In this document: positions 10,241 through 21,090 of the stretch, piece by piece
Position numbering within the stretch: the stretch's first letter is position 1
How the letters are laid out: each line of letters starts with the position of its first letter
NCBI GenBank assembly: GCA_950097015.1
Contig: CATNEN010000038.1
Coordinates: 31,334,501 to 31,398,500, forward strand
Length of the DNA stretch: 64,000 nucleotides
Direction of reading: 5' to 3'
DNA from: Macrostomum hystrix
Taxonomy: Eukaryota; Platyhelminthes; Macrostomidae
Made by a program: the position numbers and the translations under genes
The notes under the pieces: model-generated
What the model was told of the DNA's origin: nothing
Seen by the model: only the letters and a program-made list of their open reading frames with translations
The model's database searches: none

Positions 10241-13200
10241 TCATTTCCACTTGCTGCCGTCAGTGTCTGGCAGGGCTTCAACAATGACACCGTAGCCGAT
10301 GGTGCCGCCGCCGCTGCGAATAGTGAACCGTTGGCCCGGTTCGATCACCATCCGGCGGTGCAGGTCGATGATAGCCGGGGCGTCCTCGCCTGGCATCAGC
10401 ATCTCCCGATTGCCCTCCATGCCTAGCAGGCAGGGACAGTCGAATGTCTTGCTGTACACCATGATCTGCGTGCCGGGCATTAGGGGCTTGTCGCGACCGC
10501 CCTCTTCTTTGGACATCAGGTAGATCTTCACCTTGGCGTGATTGTGCTGATTCACAGATTTCGGCGCCGAGATCACCATGCCGCGGCGAATGTCGTCACG
10601 TTTGACTCCGCGAAGCAGAACGCCAACCTGCAGGATGGGGTTTAGTGTGTGTACCACACCCAACTTGAGTAAGCCTCTAACGGGTGAAAATACAATTGCA
10701 CTTGCCTTTATATGTATAGCTAGGCATATATAAATTCAGAGTCAATCTAGAATCCCGGAACTACAATCTAGAATGCTGGAACTACAATCTAGAATGCTGG
10801 AACTACAATCTAGAATTCTGGAAGTACAATCTAGAATGCTGGAACTACAATCTAGAATGCTGGAACTACAATCTAGAATGCTAGAACTACAATTTAGAAT
10901 GCTGGAACTACAATCTAGAATGCTAGAACTACAATCTAGAATGCTGGAACTACAATCTAGAATGCTAGAACTACAATCTAGAATGCTAGAACTACAATCT
11001 AGAATGCTGGAACTACAATCTAGAATGCTAGAACTACAATCTAGAATGCTGGAACTACAATCTAGAATGCTAGAACTACAATCTAGAATGCTAGAACTAC
11101 AATCTAGAATGCTGGAACTACAATCTAGAATGCTAGAACTACAATCTAGAATGCTGGAACTACAATCTAGAATGCTGGAACTACAATCTAGAATGCTAGA
11201 ACTACAATTTAGAATGCTGGAACTACAATCTAGAATGCTGGAACTACAATCTAGAATGCTAGAACTACAATCTAGAATGCTGGAACTACAATCTAGAATG
11301 CTAGAACTACAATTTAGAATGCTGGAACTACAATCTAGAATGCTAGAACTACAATCTAGAATGCTGGAACTACAATCTAGAATGCTAGAACTACAATTTA
11401 GAATGCTGGAACTACAATCTAGAATGCTAGAACTACAATCTAGAATGCTGGAACTACAATTTATAATCATGTACCTAGTCGTACAGTATTAAGAACCATG
11501 AAATGGCAACCTATTGCAGAAGGGTTAAGGATGTATTAATCTAGTCTAAATAGTTCACTTCCAGAGTCATACCTGATCGCCGGGTTCGGCTTTATCCAGT
11601 AGCTGCTTAAACATCTCCACGCCGGTGACAGTAGACTTAACGAAACGATTGTAGCCAATAATTTCAACGGTATCCTGCGGCTTGCAGATACCGCGCTCCA
11701 CACGACCCGTGGCAACGCAACCGCGACCGGTGATTTGAAGCACCTGTTTGGTTGCAGGTAAAGGATCAGAAAAAACACTATTAAAATAGTTTATTAAGCT
11801 CAGTTTATAATGAGCTCGTTTATTCGAGACTACCTACTCTACCTTCAAAACTACTTACTCTACCTTCAAAACTACTTACTCTACTTTCAAACCTACATAC
11901 TCTATCTTCAAAACTACCAACACTACCCTAAAACCTACCTTACTCTACCTTCAAACCTACCTATTCTACCTTTAAACCTACCTATTCTACCTTTAAACCT
12001 ACCTACTCTACCTTCAAACCTACCTACTCTACCTTCAAACCTACCTACTCTACCTTTAAACCTACCTACTGTACCTTCGAACCTACCCACTCTACATTCG
12101 AACCTACCTACTCTACCTCCAAACCTACCTACTCTACCTTCAAACCTACCTATTCTACCTTTAAACCTACCTACTCTACATTCAAACCTACCTACTGTAC
12201 CTTTAAACCTACCCACTCTACCTTCGAACCTACCTACTCTACCCCCAAACCTACCTACTCTACCTCCAAACCTACCTACTCTACCTTCAATATCAAGTAC
12301 AGTCGCTATATTTTAAGAAACAATAAGCAAAGCAAATCGCACCTGTTCAATAGGCAAATAGAATGGCTTGTCCAGATCTCTAGGCGGCAGTGGGACTGCG
12401 TCGATCTTTTCCAACAGTTCCCGAATCTTTGACTCGCCAATTTCGGCTTCGCGACCCTCCAGGGCGCAGAGGGCGGAACCGGCCACCACCGGTATGTTGT
12501 CACCGTCGAAGCCGTAGGATTTCAAAACTTCGCGAATTTCTAGCTCGACTAATTCTAGCATCTCTTTGTCGGCCGCGTCTGCTTTGTTAATGAATACAAC
12601 CAGATTCTGAATGCCAATCTGCTTGGCTAGGAGCAGATGCTCTTTGGTCTGAGGCATTGTGCCGTCGGTGGCTGCTACTACTAGGACGGCGGCCTCCATC
12701 TGGTTGGAACCTAGTAGTTTGGTTGAGTTCATTAGGAGAGTTGGTTGAGTAGATTGTCAGGGTAGGTTGAGTAGATTGTCAGGGTAGGTTGAGTAGATTG
12801 TCAGCGTAGGTTGAGTACATTACTTTATCAAGGTAGATTGAGTATATAATAAAATAGATTGAGTATATTAAAAGGTGGATTGAGTAGATTATCAGGGTGG
12901 GCTTAGTAGATTTTCAGGGTGGGTTGAGAAGATTGTCAGGGTCGGTTGAGTAGATTGTCAGGATGGGTTGAGTAGATTGTCAGGGTGGGTTGAGTAGATT
13001 GTCAGGATGGGTTGAGTAGATTGTCAGGGTGGGTTGAGTAGATTTTCAGGGTAGGCTGAGAAGTTTATTAGGGTGGGTTGAGTAGATTGTCAGGGTGGGT
13101 TGAGTAGATTATCAGGGTGGGTTGAGTAGATTATAAATGCAGGTTGAGTACTTTATCTGAATAGGATGAATAGATAATTAGGTTTATTTAAGCAGATAAC

Positions 13201-13708
13201 TAGGGTCGGTTAAGTAGATTTTTAGGGTAGGTTAAATAGATGGCAATAATACTCGTATAGTTCAACTTTATTAATTGGGCAGGTTAAAAGCATAAGATAA
13301 CAAGTTTGCTCAGAATAAGAATAATAAATATTAGGCATTCATACCAGTGATCATATTTTTTATGTAATCAGCATGTCCGGGACAGTCCACGTGAGCATAG
13401 TGCCGGTTCTTTGTGCTATAATCCACCACAGCGGCGTTAATAGTAATGCCTCTCTTTTTCTCTTCGGGCGCCGAGTCAATCTGATCGTAGGCTTTGAAAG
13501 TGGCCGTCTTGTCGGTTGATAGGACTTTAGTAATGGCGGCAGTCAGTGTAGTTTTTCCGTGATCCACGTGTCCAATAGTGCCAATGTTCATATGGGGCTT
13601 GTCACGTTTAAATACCTTCTTAGCAGCTGGCGGAGCAGCTAAGCGGCAAATTGCCGACTGGTGCAGACAGCGAATGCCCAACTGGGCCAATACACTTAGC
13701 TGACGCAT
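10241..13708 (-). CDS. TUFM: Mitochondrial elongation factor Tu, four exons
   Basis: Delivers aminoacyl-tRNA to the mitochondrial ribosome as a GTPase. Exons by splice signal and phase: 13345-13708, 12343-12710, 11573-11743 and 10241-10627, totalling 1290 nt (429 residues plus stop). Every junction keeps frame: the first splits a codon and the others are phase 0. Exon 1 has a basic, acid-poor transit-peptide-like N terminus, then GHVDHGKT (P-loop), RGITI (effector region) and DCPGH. Exon 2 has NKAD and the SAL motif (G4/G5). Exons 3 and 4 encode the two beta-barrel domains, ending KWK. Length fits mitochondrial EF-Tu (about 450 in mammals). Donors are GTATGA, GTGCGA and GTATGA, with CAG or TAG acceptors. 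All three introns are filled with minisatellites. Confidence 0.96.
10746..11467. repeat. 21-bp minisatellite in EF-Tu intron 3
   Basis: About 34 copies of a 21-bp unit containing AACTACAATCTAGAATGCT lie wholly inside intron 3 (10628-11572). Copies differ mainly by GCTGGAAC versus GCTAGAAC and by AATCTAG versus AATTTAG, and the two versions are interspersed. The period is a multiple of three and lacks stops, so long meaningless frames run on both strands (heptad LELQSRM). Confidence 0.97.
11810..12298. repeat. 21-bp minisatellite in EF-Tu intron 2
   Basis: About 23 copies of a 21-bp unit with core CCTACCTACTCTACCTTCAA fill most of intron 2 (11744-12342). The left end is more divergent (TACTTACTCTACC variants). 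In the gene's sense the unit reads as repeated AGGTAGAGTAGGTAGG, resembling splice-donor sequence. Confidence 0.96.
12725..13250. repeat. 22-bp minisatellite in EF-Tu intron 1
   Basis: About 23 copies of a 22-bp unit containing GGTTGAGTAGATTGTCAGGG fill most of intron 1 (12711-13344). The first units carry GTAGGTTGAG and later ones GTGGGTTGAG. The edges degrade into AT-rich variants. Confidence 0.95.
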
Positions 13709-14859
13709 TGTCTGGCTGTAGCTTAGATGTGTATTAGAGATTATATATTTAGTCGAAACATAAATTTTTTAAAAGTTTTTTTTAATAATTCAAAACATAA
13801 TCTAGCATTATTGGTAAAAATAATACTTATATATAAATTTATGAAAATTATTCTCAATTCGAACATTTAGTTTTTATCAAGAGTAGTAAGTGCTGATAAT
13901 CAGGCATGTTTGGATAGCTACCTATTGGGAATGGCACACCATTTGGTGACAATCGACCTACAGACAGCAAGAGATGATTCTGCCCACTCCACTGACTCCT
14001 AAGAACACATGCCCACAGACACAGGCCTAAACACACACAGGTGTAAATCTGCCCTAAATTTCTTATTGTCAGGCCCATGCAAATGTGAATGCTGGCTAGT
14101 GCAGCATACAATATCCACTACATATAGAATCTAGAAAAGAAGGATCCAGATTAAACACTGAACACCTTGAGTTTTTATTTTTAGCATTATCACTTTAATT
14201 GAGCAATTTTAATAGGCTGACATTCCTAATCATTAAGTTATCTAATTTCTAATCATTTAAAAACTATAAATGTCATGATTTTGGGTTGAATTAACAAAAC
14301 ATGTAGTTTTAGAATATATGCTTGACTATATTTGAGTTTTACATGTTGGTTTTCATTGATATAAATATATGTACATATATAAAAACCATAGCCATAAAAA
14401 TATAAGTCCTGCAGAATTGAGGTCCTAGCCATTTAGAAGCAATCTGAAACCTTTCCAATGTACAAATAAAATAACAATCCAAAGGAAAGGCAATTGAATA
14501 GACAAATCTCCATCATTGGCCCAGTGGCAAAGGTCATCATAAAACTTTTGATTCCAACACTCACAGTTTCTGTCTTCCTGACTAGCAACAGCTTCCACTC
14601 AACCAACCAACATTAGTCAGCCTAGTTGACATAATTGTCAGTTATTTCTGCTGGGACAAGCCTGTCTCACATACTAGGACATTGTAAGGTTGCTGCACTT
14701 GACCTCATGATGGCGAAGAGGGAAATTCAAACCAAAGAAGAGTCTGCATGGGGGTACCACAGAATAGTAAAATTATTCTGCTATAATTTGTAGACTATTT
14801 GAGCAAATGAAAAATACAATAATACAATGGCCACCGGCCACAAGTGGTCAGGAAAGGGG
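13709..14859. other. Intergenic stretch upstream of EF-Tu
   Basis: AT-rich, with no supported coding frame. It should hold the EF-Tu promoter next to 13708. A weak tRNA-like string near 14518-14570 was not strong enough to call. Confidence 0.55.
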
Positions 14860-16119
14860 GACATTGTCAAAAAGCACGCTTAGCTGCGCAGTCTCTGATG
14901 AAGGTAGCGCCATTGATCTGATCAGGCGCCCTGGCGTCTTCTGTCAGACAGTCGACGAACCTCCGGGTCTGCGCCTGCCCCTGCCGGAACGGGCCCTGCT
15001 GTGTACAGCAAGACCTCCTGCAGCGGCTCCGGGCAGTAGGACTCGGCGCGAATGACGTGGCCCGCCAGCTTCAGGCGGCGCTGTCGCAGGGTCACGCTGG
15101 GAGGGCTCAGCTTGGCCCGCTGGTAGAGAGTCTGGTTGGTGACGTTTTCGGCGTGACGGTGCACGCTGAAGGCAGCGCGCAGCAGGCTGGAGTGCGCCGC
15201 GTCCAGCTGGCGCTCCAGCACATCCGTCATGGTCCAGGTCTCGGCGTTGTAGAAGAGCACTCGTTTCCACCACCGCCTGGAACAGTCGGGTTCTCAGCTG
15301 GTCTGGCAGGGCGTCGCTTTGTCCGAGCACGATGCGCACTGAGCGGAAAGCCGCCCACGCAAGCCCTCTGCGACGCCGCAGGTCCTCCTGGACGCTGTGC
15401 ACGAGACCACCAAGGTACCGGAACTGCTCACATCGGGGGAGCGGTGCTGCCGTTCCGCTGTCCATGCTGGGAAGGCGGATGTCCACTGGTAGATCGGCTG
15501 GCACAGTCAGGACCTCCGTCTTCTTGGCGTTGATCTTAAGGCCAACCTTTGCAGCGGCAGCAGCTAGGCCGTCGAGGAGGCATTGAGCATCAGCAGCAGT
15601 GGATGCCAGCAGGGCGAGGTCATCAGCATATCCGAGGACTGCTAGCCGCTTCTCCGGGTGCCGGCTGCTCATTCGCCTGCATAGGATGTAGCCTTCCAAG
15701 TTGTCCGGTAGTCCTGTCCACAGCACCCAGTCCAAGATGAGGATGAACAGGAAGGGAGCAAGGGTGTCCCCCTGCAGGACTCTGGATGAGGTGGTGAAGA
15801 AGTGGGAAAGGCCATCAGGTGTGATCACAGCAGCATGCTTGTTGTGGTAGAGCGCCATCACTGCTGCAATCAGTTTCTCTGGCATGTTGTAGGCTTGGAA
15901 AACTAGTGGAATCATGCCTTGAGCCACCGAGTCAAAAGCCTTCAGGAAGTCGATGAACAGACAGAAAAGGTCTGACTGCCGAATGCGTGATTCCTTGATA
16001 ATTCTCCGGAGCACCACAATTTGTGTGACTGTACCACATTGTACAGAACCCATTCTGGAACTGGAACCCATTCTGCTCATACTGCAGGTAAGGGTCCAAA
16101 TGACAAATCTATACAACAA
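14860..16119 (-). pseudogene. Decayed non-LTR reverse transcriptase fragment
   Basis: Reverse transcriptase of a non-LTR retrotransposon, truncated at its 5' end and frameshifted. The readable frame (about 16119 down to 15255) shows TVTQIVVLRRII, FIDFLKAFDS, LQGDTLAPFLFIL, the catalytic YADDLALLA and GLKINAKKTEVL. Near 15255 the frame shifts, and the thumb/C-terminal part (LFYNAETWTM, LKLAGHVIRAE) continues down to about 14922. A further shift would be needed for the last residues. Near 16050 the QNGF motif lies in another frame than the TVTQIV that follows. Endonuclease and ORF1 are absent. GC content is clearly higher than the flanks. The clade was not assigned with confidence. Confidence 0.9.
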
Positions 16120-17875
16120 TTGGTCCGATTCCTTAGCATTGTCCTATACTAATTTCATATAGTAAATCCACTATCATATTTTTCACAACAAACCAGGGAC
16201 AATACAACCTCAACTTTTAAGTCACTGTTAGGCATAATGAAAAGAGAATTATCACTACAAACAATCTAAAAACTTTTGTTATCTCTGACCCAAAGCTCAC
16301 TTTTAATAAAGAACATTATATAGACAGCTATTGACCATGTCTATACTATACTTACAACAATTTCATAGGGGCTTTGGCTGACACCAATTAGGGAGAAAAA
16401 AGAGGCCCTGACCCTGACAATGACACCTGCACTATTGGTCATTAGGATAGAATATGATGCTCCAGCCTAGAGCCCACATCTCTTTAACATGAACTGGAAC
16501 TTGTAGATAAGTGGTAAATAGGTACATGGTGTGTATTTGACATGCATAATGCACACTACATAATTACTCTGGCGTGCCTGGTGTGGCAATGCAATGCTAC
16601 CATTGGTTATTTGCTGCTGTTATGGTTATTTAATATGGTTAGTTATGGTAAGGGTGTTTTAAGTTTATTGTTATTTGTTGTTACCTGTGGTTAGTAGTCC
16701 TAGTCCTGGTTGGGTTTCCACAGTTGCCATGCATTGGCGTGCATTCACTTGTTGTCAGCATGCTTTTGGGGATTAGGGCCTAGGGTAAGGGGCCCAGTTT
16801 TGGGTCATTTCTCCTGTGCACTTAAAATGATCTACACTATTCATACACATGAATTTATGATATCACAGCCTAGATATATAATTGGCTTTTGGCAAAAATA
16901 TAAGGCAATTTTAGAATAAGTTTGTTTCTAATAGAACGTGCAGTGTAGGCATACGTAGAATTGTTACACAATGTAAATCTAACACATACTAGGCCTACTA
17001 CATCATATTAATCATGAAATGAGTGTGCAATTAGGCCTACTTGTTGTCGTGATAAAAATTTAGGACTTCACACAACTCATAACTAGGTCCTTAAGGCCAA
17101 ATAGGCCTAAACGGCTAACAAGTAAAATTTTAAAGATATTTCTTTCAGACTCATTGGCTTTATAGTATTCTTGAGACGTACATGCCACATAGCCTACACT
17201 TCTAGATTTATAGGGCCTAATTTCTTAATTTGGTCTAGGCCTATAATAGACCGTCTATTCAGTTGATCATTAATTACCTGTGTTTCAATAAATATGTAAA
17301 ATATTACTTCTTTTGGTCAATCAAGCTAGTTATCTTTGCTCCTATTGAAGTGTGCACCACGCTTAGATTAGCATTTCGCAGTGTAACCCAACAAACGACA
17401 TACACACCCTCGCGAGAAATTTTAATAAGCATAACATAATTGGCTTCAAACTTTAAATTCCGTAAATAGAAGGAAAAGCAAAGTAAAAAATAATTTGTTG
17501 CTAATTAATAAAGCAAAAAGGTGTAAGTCAATTCATATAAAAGAGTTTTTCTAACAACTAATTTTTAACTATTATTGCGAGAATTTAAAATAGCAGAAGA
17601 CGCGAACATTTAAAAGCAAAAGTCAATTTCGTTGTAAACAATTAGCATGGGCATTGGCTAGACTAGCTGAATAAAATATTCTTCGAAATTTGAAATTCGT
17701 ACAGTAAATAAATTCCTTTCTCAGTCCTCACTTTTTTAGCTAAATTCATAGATATCCTACAATTTGTAACTTCCTATAAGCCTAGATCTAGTTATATTAG
17801 TTATAAGCTGCCCATAAAGAAACTGCCTATAAAGACAAGAAAAACCTGTTGTTTTATTTATGGTAGTTGTTATTT
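16120..17875. other. Intergenic stretch rich in TAGGCCTA
   Basis: No supported gene. Four TAGGCCTA octamers lie between 16985 and 17240. The rest is AT-rich unique-looking sequence. Confidence 0.6.
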
Positions 17876-18298
17876 GTCCGGTTAACCGGACTTGGACAAA
17901 TAGCCATTTGATTATTCGTCCAGTTAACCACCCAAGGACTTAATTTCTCCCCTTTCAACGAGCAGGGGCAACGATCCTCCCAAAGACCACTCTTGCCCTG
18001 CTGAGAGCCATCTTGAGTCTTGACCTCACAAAGACCAAATTATAGGCCTACCCTTGAACTAAGTTAGTCCCTGAAACAACCGAATTTCTAGACATGGTTT
18101 TAATTTTTTTAATTAGGGCCTAGCTGATAAGTGAAAATAATTTGAGACACAAACTTCAAATCTGAAAGACTGTCCTTTTGCAGCTTGTTTAATTATTTTA
18201 TCTTATAAGTGATAGAGGTTCTTGTGGTAGTGCTACAACCCCTTATAACATAGTTAGGCCTATAAGTTATAACTTGGTTAACTGGACGAATAATCAAA
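17876..18298. repeat. Inverted-repeat element, possible MITE
   Basis: Perfect 24-bp inverted repeats at 17907-17930 and 18275-18298 (outer end TTTGATTATTCG, inner end CAGTTAACCA) enclose about 345 bp without a coding frame. Just outside the left arm is a perfect 16-bp palindrome GTCCGGTTAACCGGAC (17876-17891) sharing the GTTAACC core. No clear target-site duplication was found, so mobility is inferred only from the inverted ends. Confidence 0.6.
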
Positions 18299-18870
18299 CA
18301 TTTATTTATAGTTATGACTAATTTGAACATAATATATGTGTTGGCTGTTGTTATAAATTTATGGCTTATTTGACTAGTAGTAAGACACTGCTATTTTTTT
18401 ATTGTATATATTGTTTTTTGCTTTCCATATGGCATTGGCCATATTGCGATTGGCCAGTTGCCTTTCTTGGTTCAGGTATACATGCAAACTCGTTTCTCAT
18501 TCACATTATGTGCCAATTCTATTGGCCATTTGCCATGATTAGGCACATACGTGTTGGCATACATTTACATTTAAGTTTTAGTCAATTGTCTGCTTATTTT
18601 GCACGATGAGAGAAAAGGTGGATGACTGGATCTGATCTGAGAATTGGTGGCAGTGATAGTATTCAAGAAGTGTTGTATGTAACCTGAGGGATTTTAATGT
18701 TCATGTCATAGTAATGTTGCATGCTACATCTTGCACCTCACATTCTGTGGCTAGTTAAAAACTAGGCCTAGTTGACAAAACAGCCAATAAAGCCACTGTA
18801 TATACCACAGATTTTAGCATTGCAATTCTTGTACTTTGTCAACTACCAATTAGGGCACCCCTTAATTCTG

Positions 18871-19002
18871 GTCACTTTGTTAACCAGTTGACAAAGTGAC
18901 TAGACTCTATCTTAATTCTCTGACTAAAGGCACTAGCCCCCAAGCTTGAGCAAGCTATTGTGCAATCTGGTTTCAGGAAACTGACAACCAGTTTCCTGAA
19001 AC
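18871..19002. repeat. Two perfect hairpins
   Basis: GTCACTTTGT (18871-18880) pairs with ACAAAGTGAC (18891-18900). GTTTCAGGAAACTG (18970-18983) pairs with CAGTTTCCTGAAAC (18989-19002) around a 5-base loop. Neither is followed by a U-run or lies next to a known gene. Confidence 0.75.
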
Positions 19003-20022
19003 TAGTCACTTTTGTTACAATACTTGTGGTGTTTGGCCAATCCTTTTGACCTTGCGCAGCTTGTTTCTTGTAGTGTTGGTGTATGATGGTCTTTACATCC
19101 TTCAGCCCCTGGTCTTAGCTAGCAAGCTTGTTGCTCAACCACCACATTGGCATGGACTGGGGTTCCTTCTTAGGTGTAGGTGGCTGCTCCAGCTAACCAG
19201 CAAGGTTTGTTTCCTTGCTACCCTAGACTTGAGAGCACAGAAATTAGTGGGCACCCATCTCCACAATGGTGACTCCTGCTTCTTAAAAGCAGGTTGCTTG
19301 GGCCTATACTTTATCAGTCATTGCTGCTGCTGCTCAGCTAGGAGCTGCTTATTCTAAGCTAGGTATTTCTTCTAGTACCTATACTGAACTAGGTATTGAT
19401 GTTTCAGTCTTTGCACTTTGAAACCCTGCATTGGCTGACTTAAACCCAAAAGCTTCCTTTCTTTCTTTTAGTTCTTTGTACACCAAGAGTGCAGCAGGGC
19501 AAAAATTGGCAAGGGCTAGAGCCCTACAGTGTGGATAGAATAATCAACAGCTAGTGACAGTTAGGGCAACAGCTGCCAATTTGTGGCTAGTGGTTAGCTC
19601 TAGCCCTAAAGGAGCCAAAGCTCTGAAAGAGACTTTAGAGGCCTTGTTGTTGGCAGACATATGTTGTGTCAACTGCTGCTTGACCCTGTCTGACTGCCAG
19701 TGAGGGGGCCACTAAGCTGCCACCTGCCACCTCCTGCTGCTACAGCAACAGGGAGATAGTCATGACATAGGCCAGAGGCCTATTTCTGTGTGGACTCTAG
19801 AGTCATATGAAAAGTGGCAGTAAAGCTCTGCCTCTCACATGCAAATACACCCAGCAAATACTTGCCAAACCTCTTCTGCCTATTCCTGGGCCATATCAAT
19901 CCCTGGGTGCCTTGCTATTAATGCAAGTCATGTGAGTCATGCAAAAACAATTTTCTATAATGTTCTGTATTCTGTAGGCATATTTTGTAATGCTTACAAA
20001 GCTCTTACAAGTGCCTCCTATG
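19003..20022. other. Intergenic stretch with no gene seen
   Basis: Moderately GC-rich sequence with short frames on both strands but no recognisable domain or codon pattern (for example 19046-19357). It ends at the MITE target site. Confidence 0.5.
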
Positions 20023-20324
20023 CATACATGCGCAACACCCGGCCAACCTAGCCAAACCGGCCAGGTGAAACGAGGGCCAAGCAAGGTAAGTCGCAAAAAC
20101 CAATCGACCAAGTGCAAAAAAATCAAAGGGGGGACCAAGGGACAAAAAAGGAAGGCGTGAAGAAAAGCAAAAAGGGGAGAGAAAAAGAGAGCAAATGAGA
20201 GCAAACTAAGTCATAAATAGAGCAATGAAGTGAACTAAGTCGCAAATGAGAGCAAACTAAGTCGTAAATAGAGCAAAAACTAAGTCGCACAGCCGGCTAA
20301 GATTTGGGAGGTTGCGCATGTATG
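20023..20324. mobile_element. Non-autonomous hAT-like MITE, 302 bp
   Basis: The 14-bp perfect terminal inverted repeat CATACATGCGCAAC (20023-20036) has its reverse complement at 20311-20324. The 8-bp sequence CTCCTATG occurs directly outside both ends (20015-20022 and 20325-20332). An 8-bp duplication and CA...TG ends are features of hAT transposons. The interior has no coding frame; it is purine-rich with several imperfect copies of an AACTAAGTCGYAAAT motif. Confidence 0.8.
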
Positions 20325-20787
20325 CTCCTATGACAGCTTGCTAGTTTACTAACAAGTGCTGTGTCTAATAAGCAATTTGCTTTTTGTTGGAGGTATAAAT
20401 AAAAAAGCAGGCCTTCTGCTAAATGTCAGTTTTTTATTGTTTAAATCTTTTCTGCCAATTTTAAAATTAAGATCTTCTAAGAATGTTTCTTCTAAGTTGA
20501 GTTGACTCATCATCCTCATCTAGAGCTCAGTGTGTTATCAGGTTTAAGTGTCAAAAAAAGATAAAATAAGTCCCTATTTTGGGATTCTCTTACTTTAATA
20601 ATTGCTTTATTTTTAATATAGATTATCATCATTTTTCCTTTAGCTATATTATTGCAGTTTGTCTATTTGTTAACATGTTTTGTTAAGGCAGAAGGCATAT
20701 TTTCACTGTGTATATTAAAATTAACTATTTCAGTTTCAGTGGTCCCAGTGTCAACATCAAATTTGAACAAAAATGTTTACCTACCTG

Positions 20788-20973
20788 ATGTCAGCATCGC
20801 GCGCCTCAAAGCTCACTTTTCTTGCATCAGTGATATTCTGTGGCAGCTCTGTCAGCTACGTTTTATATACCCAAAAGTCCGAGAGAGATGCTGTGAAGCA
20901 GGGCGTTCTAGCTGATATTGAACGACAGAAGCTTTATCAAGAGAGTCTGCAAAAGAAGATTAGTCAACAATAG
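20788..20973 (+). CDS. PET117: PET117-like cytochrome c oxidase assembly factor
   Basis: A 61-residue protein. PET117 is a small mitochondrial inner-membrane chaperone needed for complex IV assembly. The layout fits: a short basic start (MSASRASKL), one hydrophobic segment (about 9-25), then the diagnostic charged stretch with VLADIERQ, and a Lys/Gln-rich end. Mammalian PET117 is about 80 residues, so this copy is shorter at the C terminus. ATG at 20788 is preferred over the in-frame ATG at 20773 because MSxSRASK matches family N termini; pyrimidine-rich AG sites upstream could be splice acceptors for a 5' UTR intron. Recognition rests on the motif pattern in a short protein. Confidence 0.75.
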   Translation: MSASRASKLTFLASVIFCGSSVSYVLYTQKSERDAVKQGVLADIERQKLYQESLQKKISQQ

Positions 20974-21084
20974 TCGGTATTATGTGAAGTGTTTTTGTAT
21001 GTTATTGCAATTATTAGTTTTAATATTTGATCACAATATGATTTGGATTGCTAATCTGCTGCAGAATGCTATTTTGTCTGAGTA

Positions 21085-21090
21085 AATAAA
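21085..21090 (+). terminator. Polyadenylation signal of the PET117-like gene
   Basis: AATAAA lies about 112 bases after the stop codon of the upstream frame, on the same strand and at a normal 3' UTR distance. Confidence 0.55.

Noticed and set aside
10742-11492. Long frames on both strands (about 240 codons each) with heptad LELQSRM or CSSSILD repeats
   Set aside because: By-products of a stop-free 21-bp minisatellite; the segment lies in an EF-Tu intron with good splice sites and phase.
14518-14570. Possible tRNA-like sequence (GGCCCAGTGGCAAAGG ... TTTTGATTCC)
   Set aside because: Only loose A- and B-box resemblance and no convincing cloverleaf.
15057-15533. 158-codon plus-strand frame
   Set aside because: Antisense to the decayed reverse transcriptase; high GC keeps the opposite strand open.
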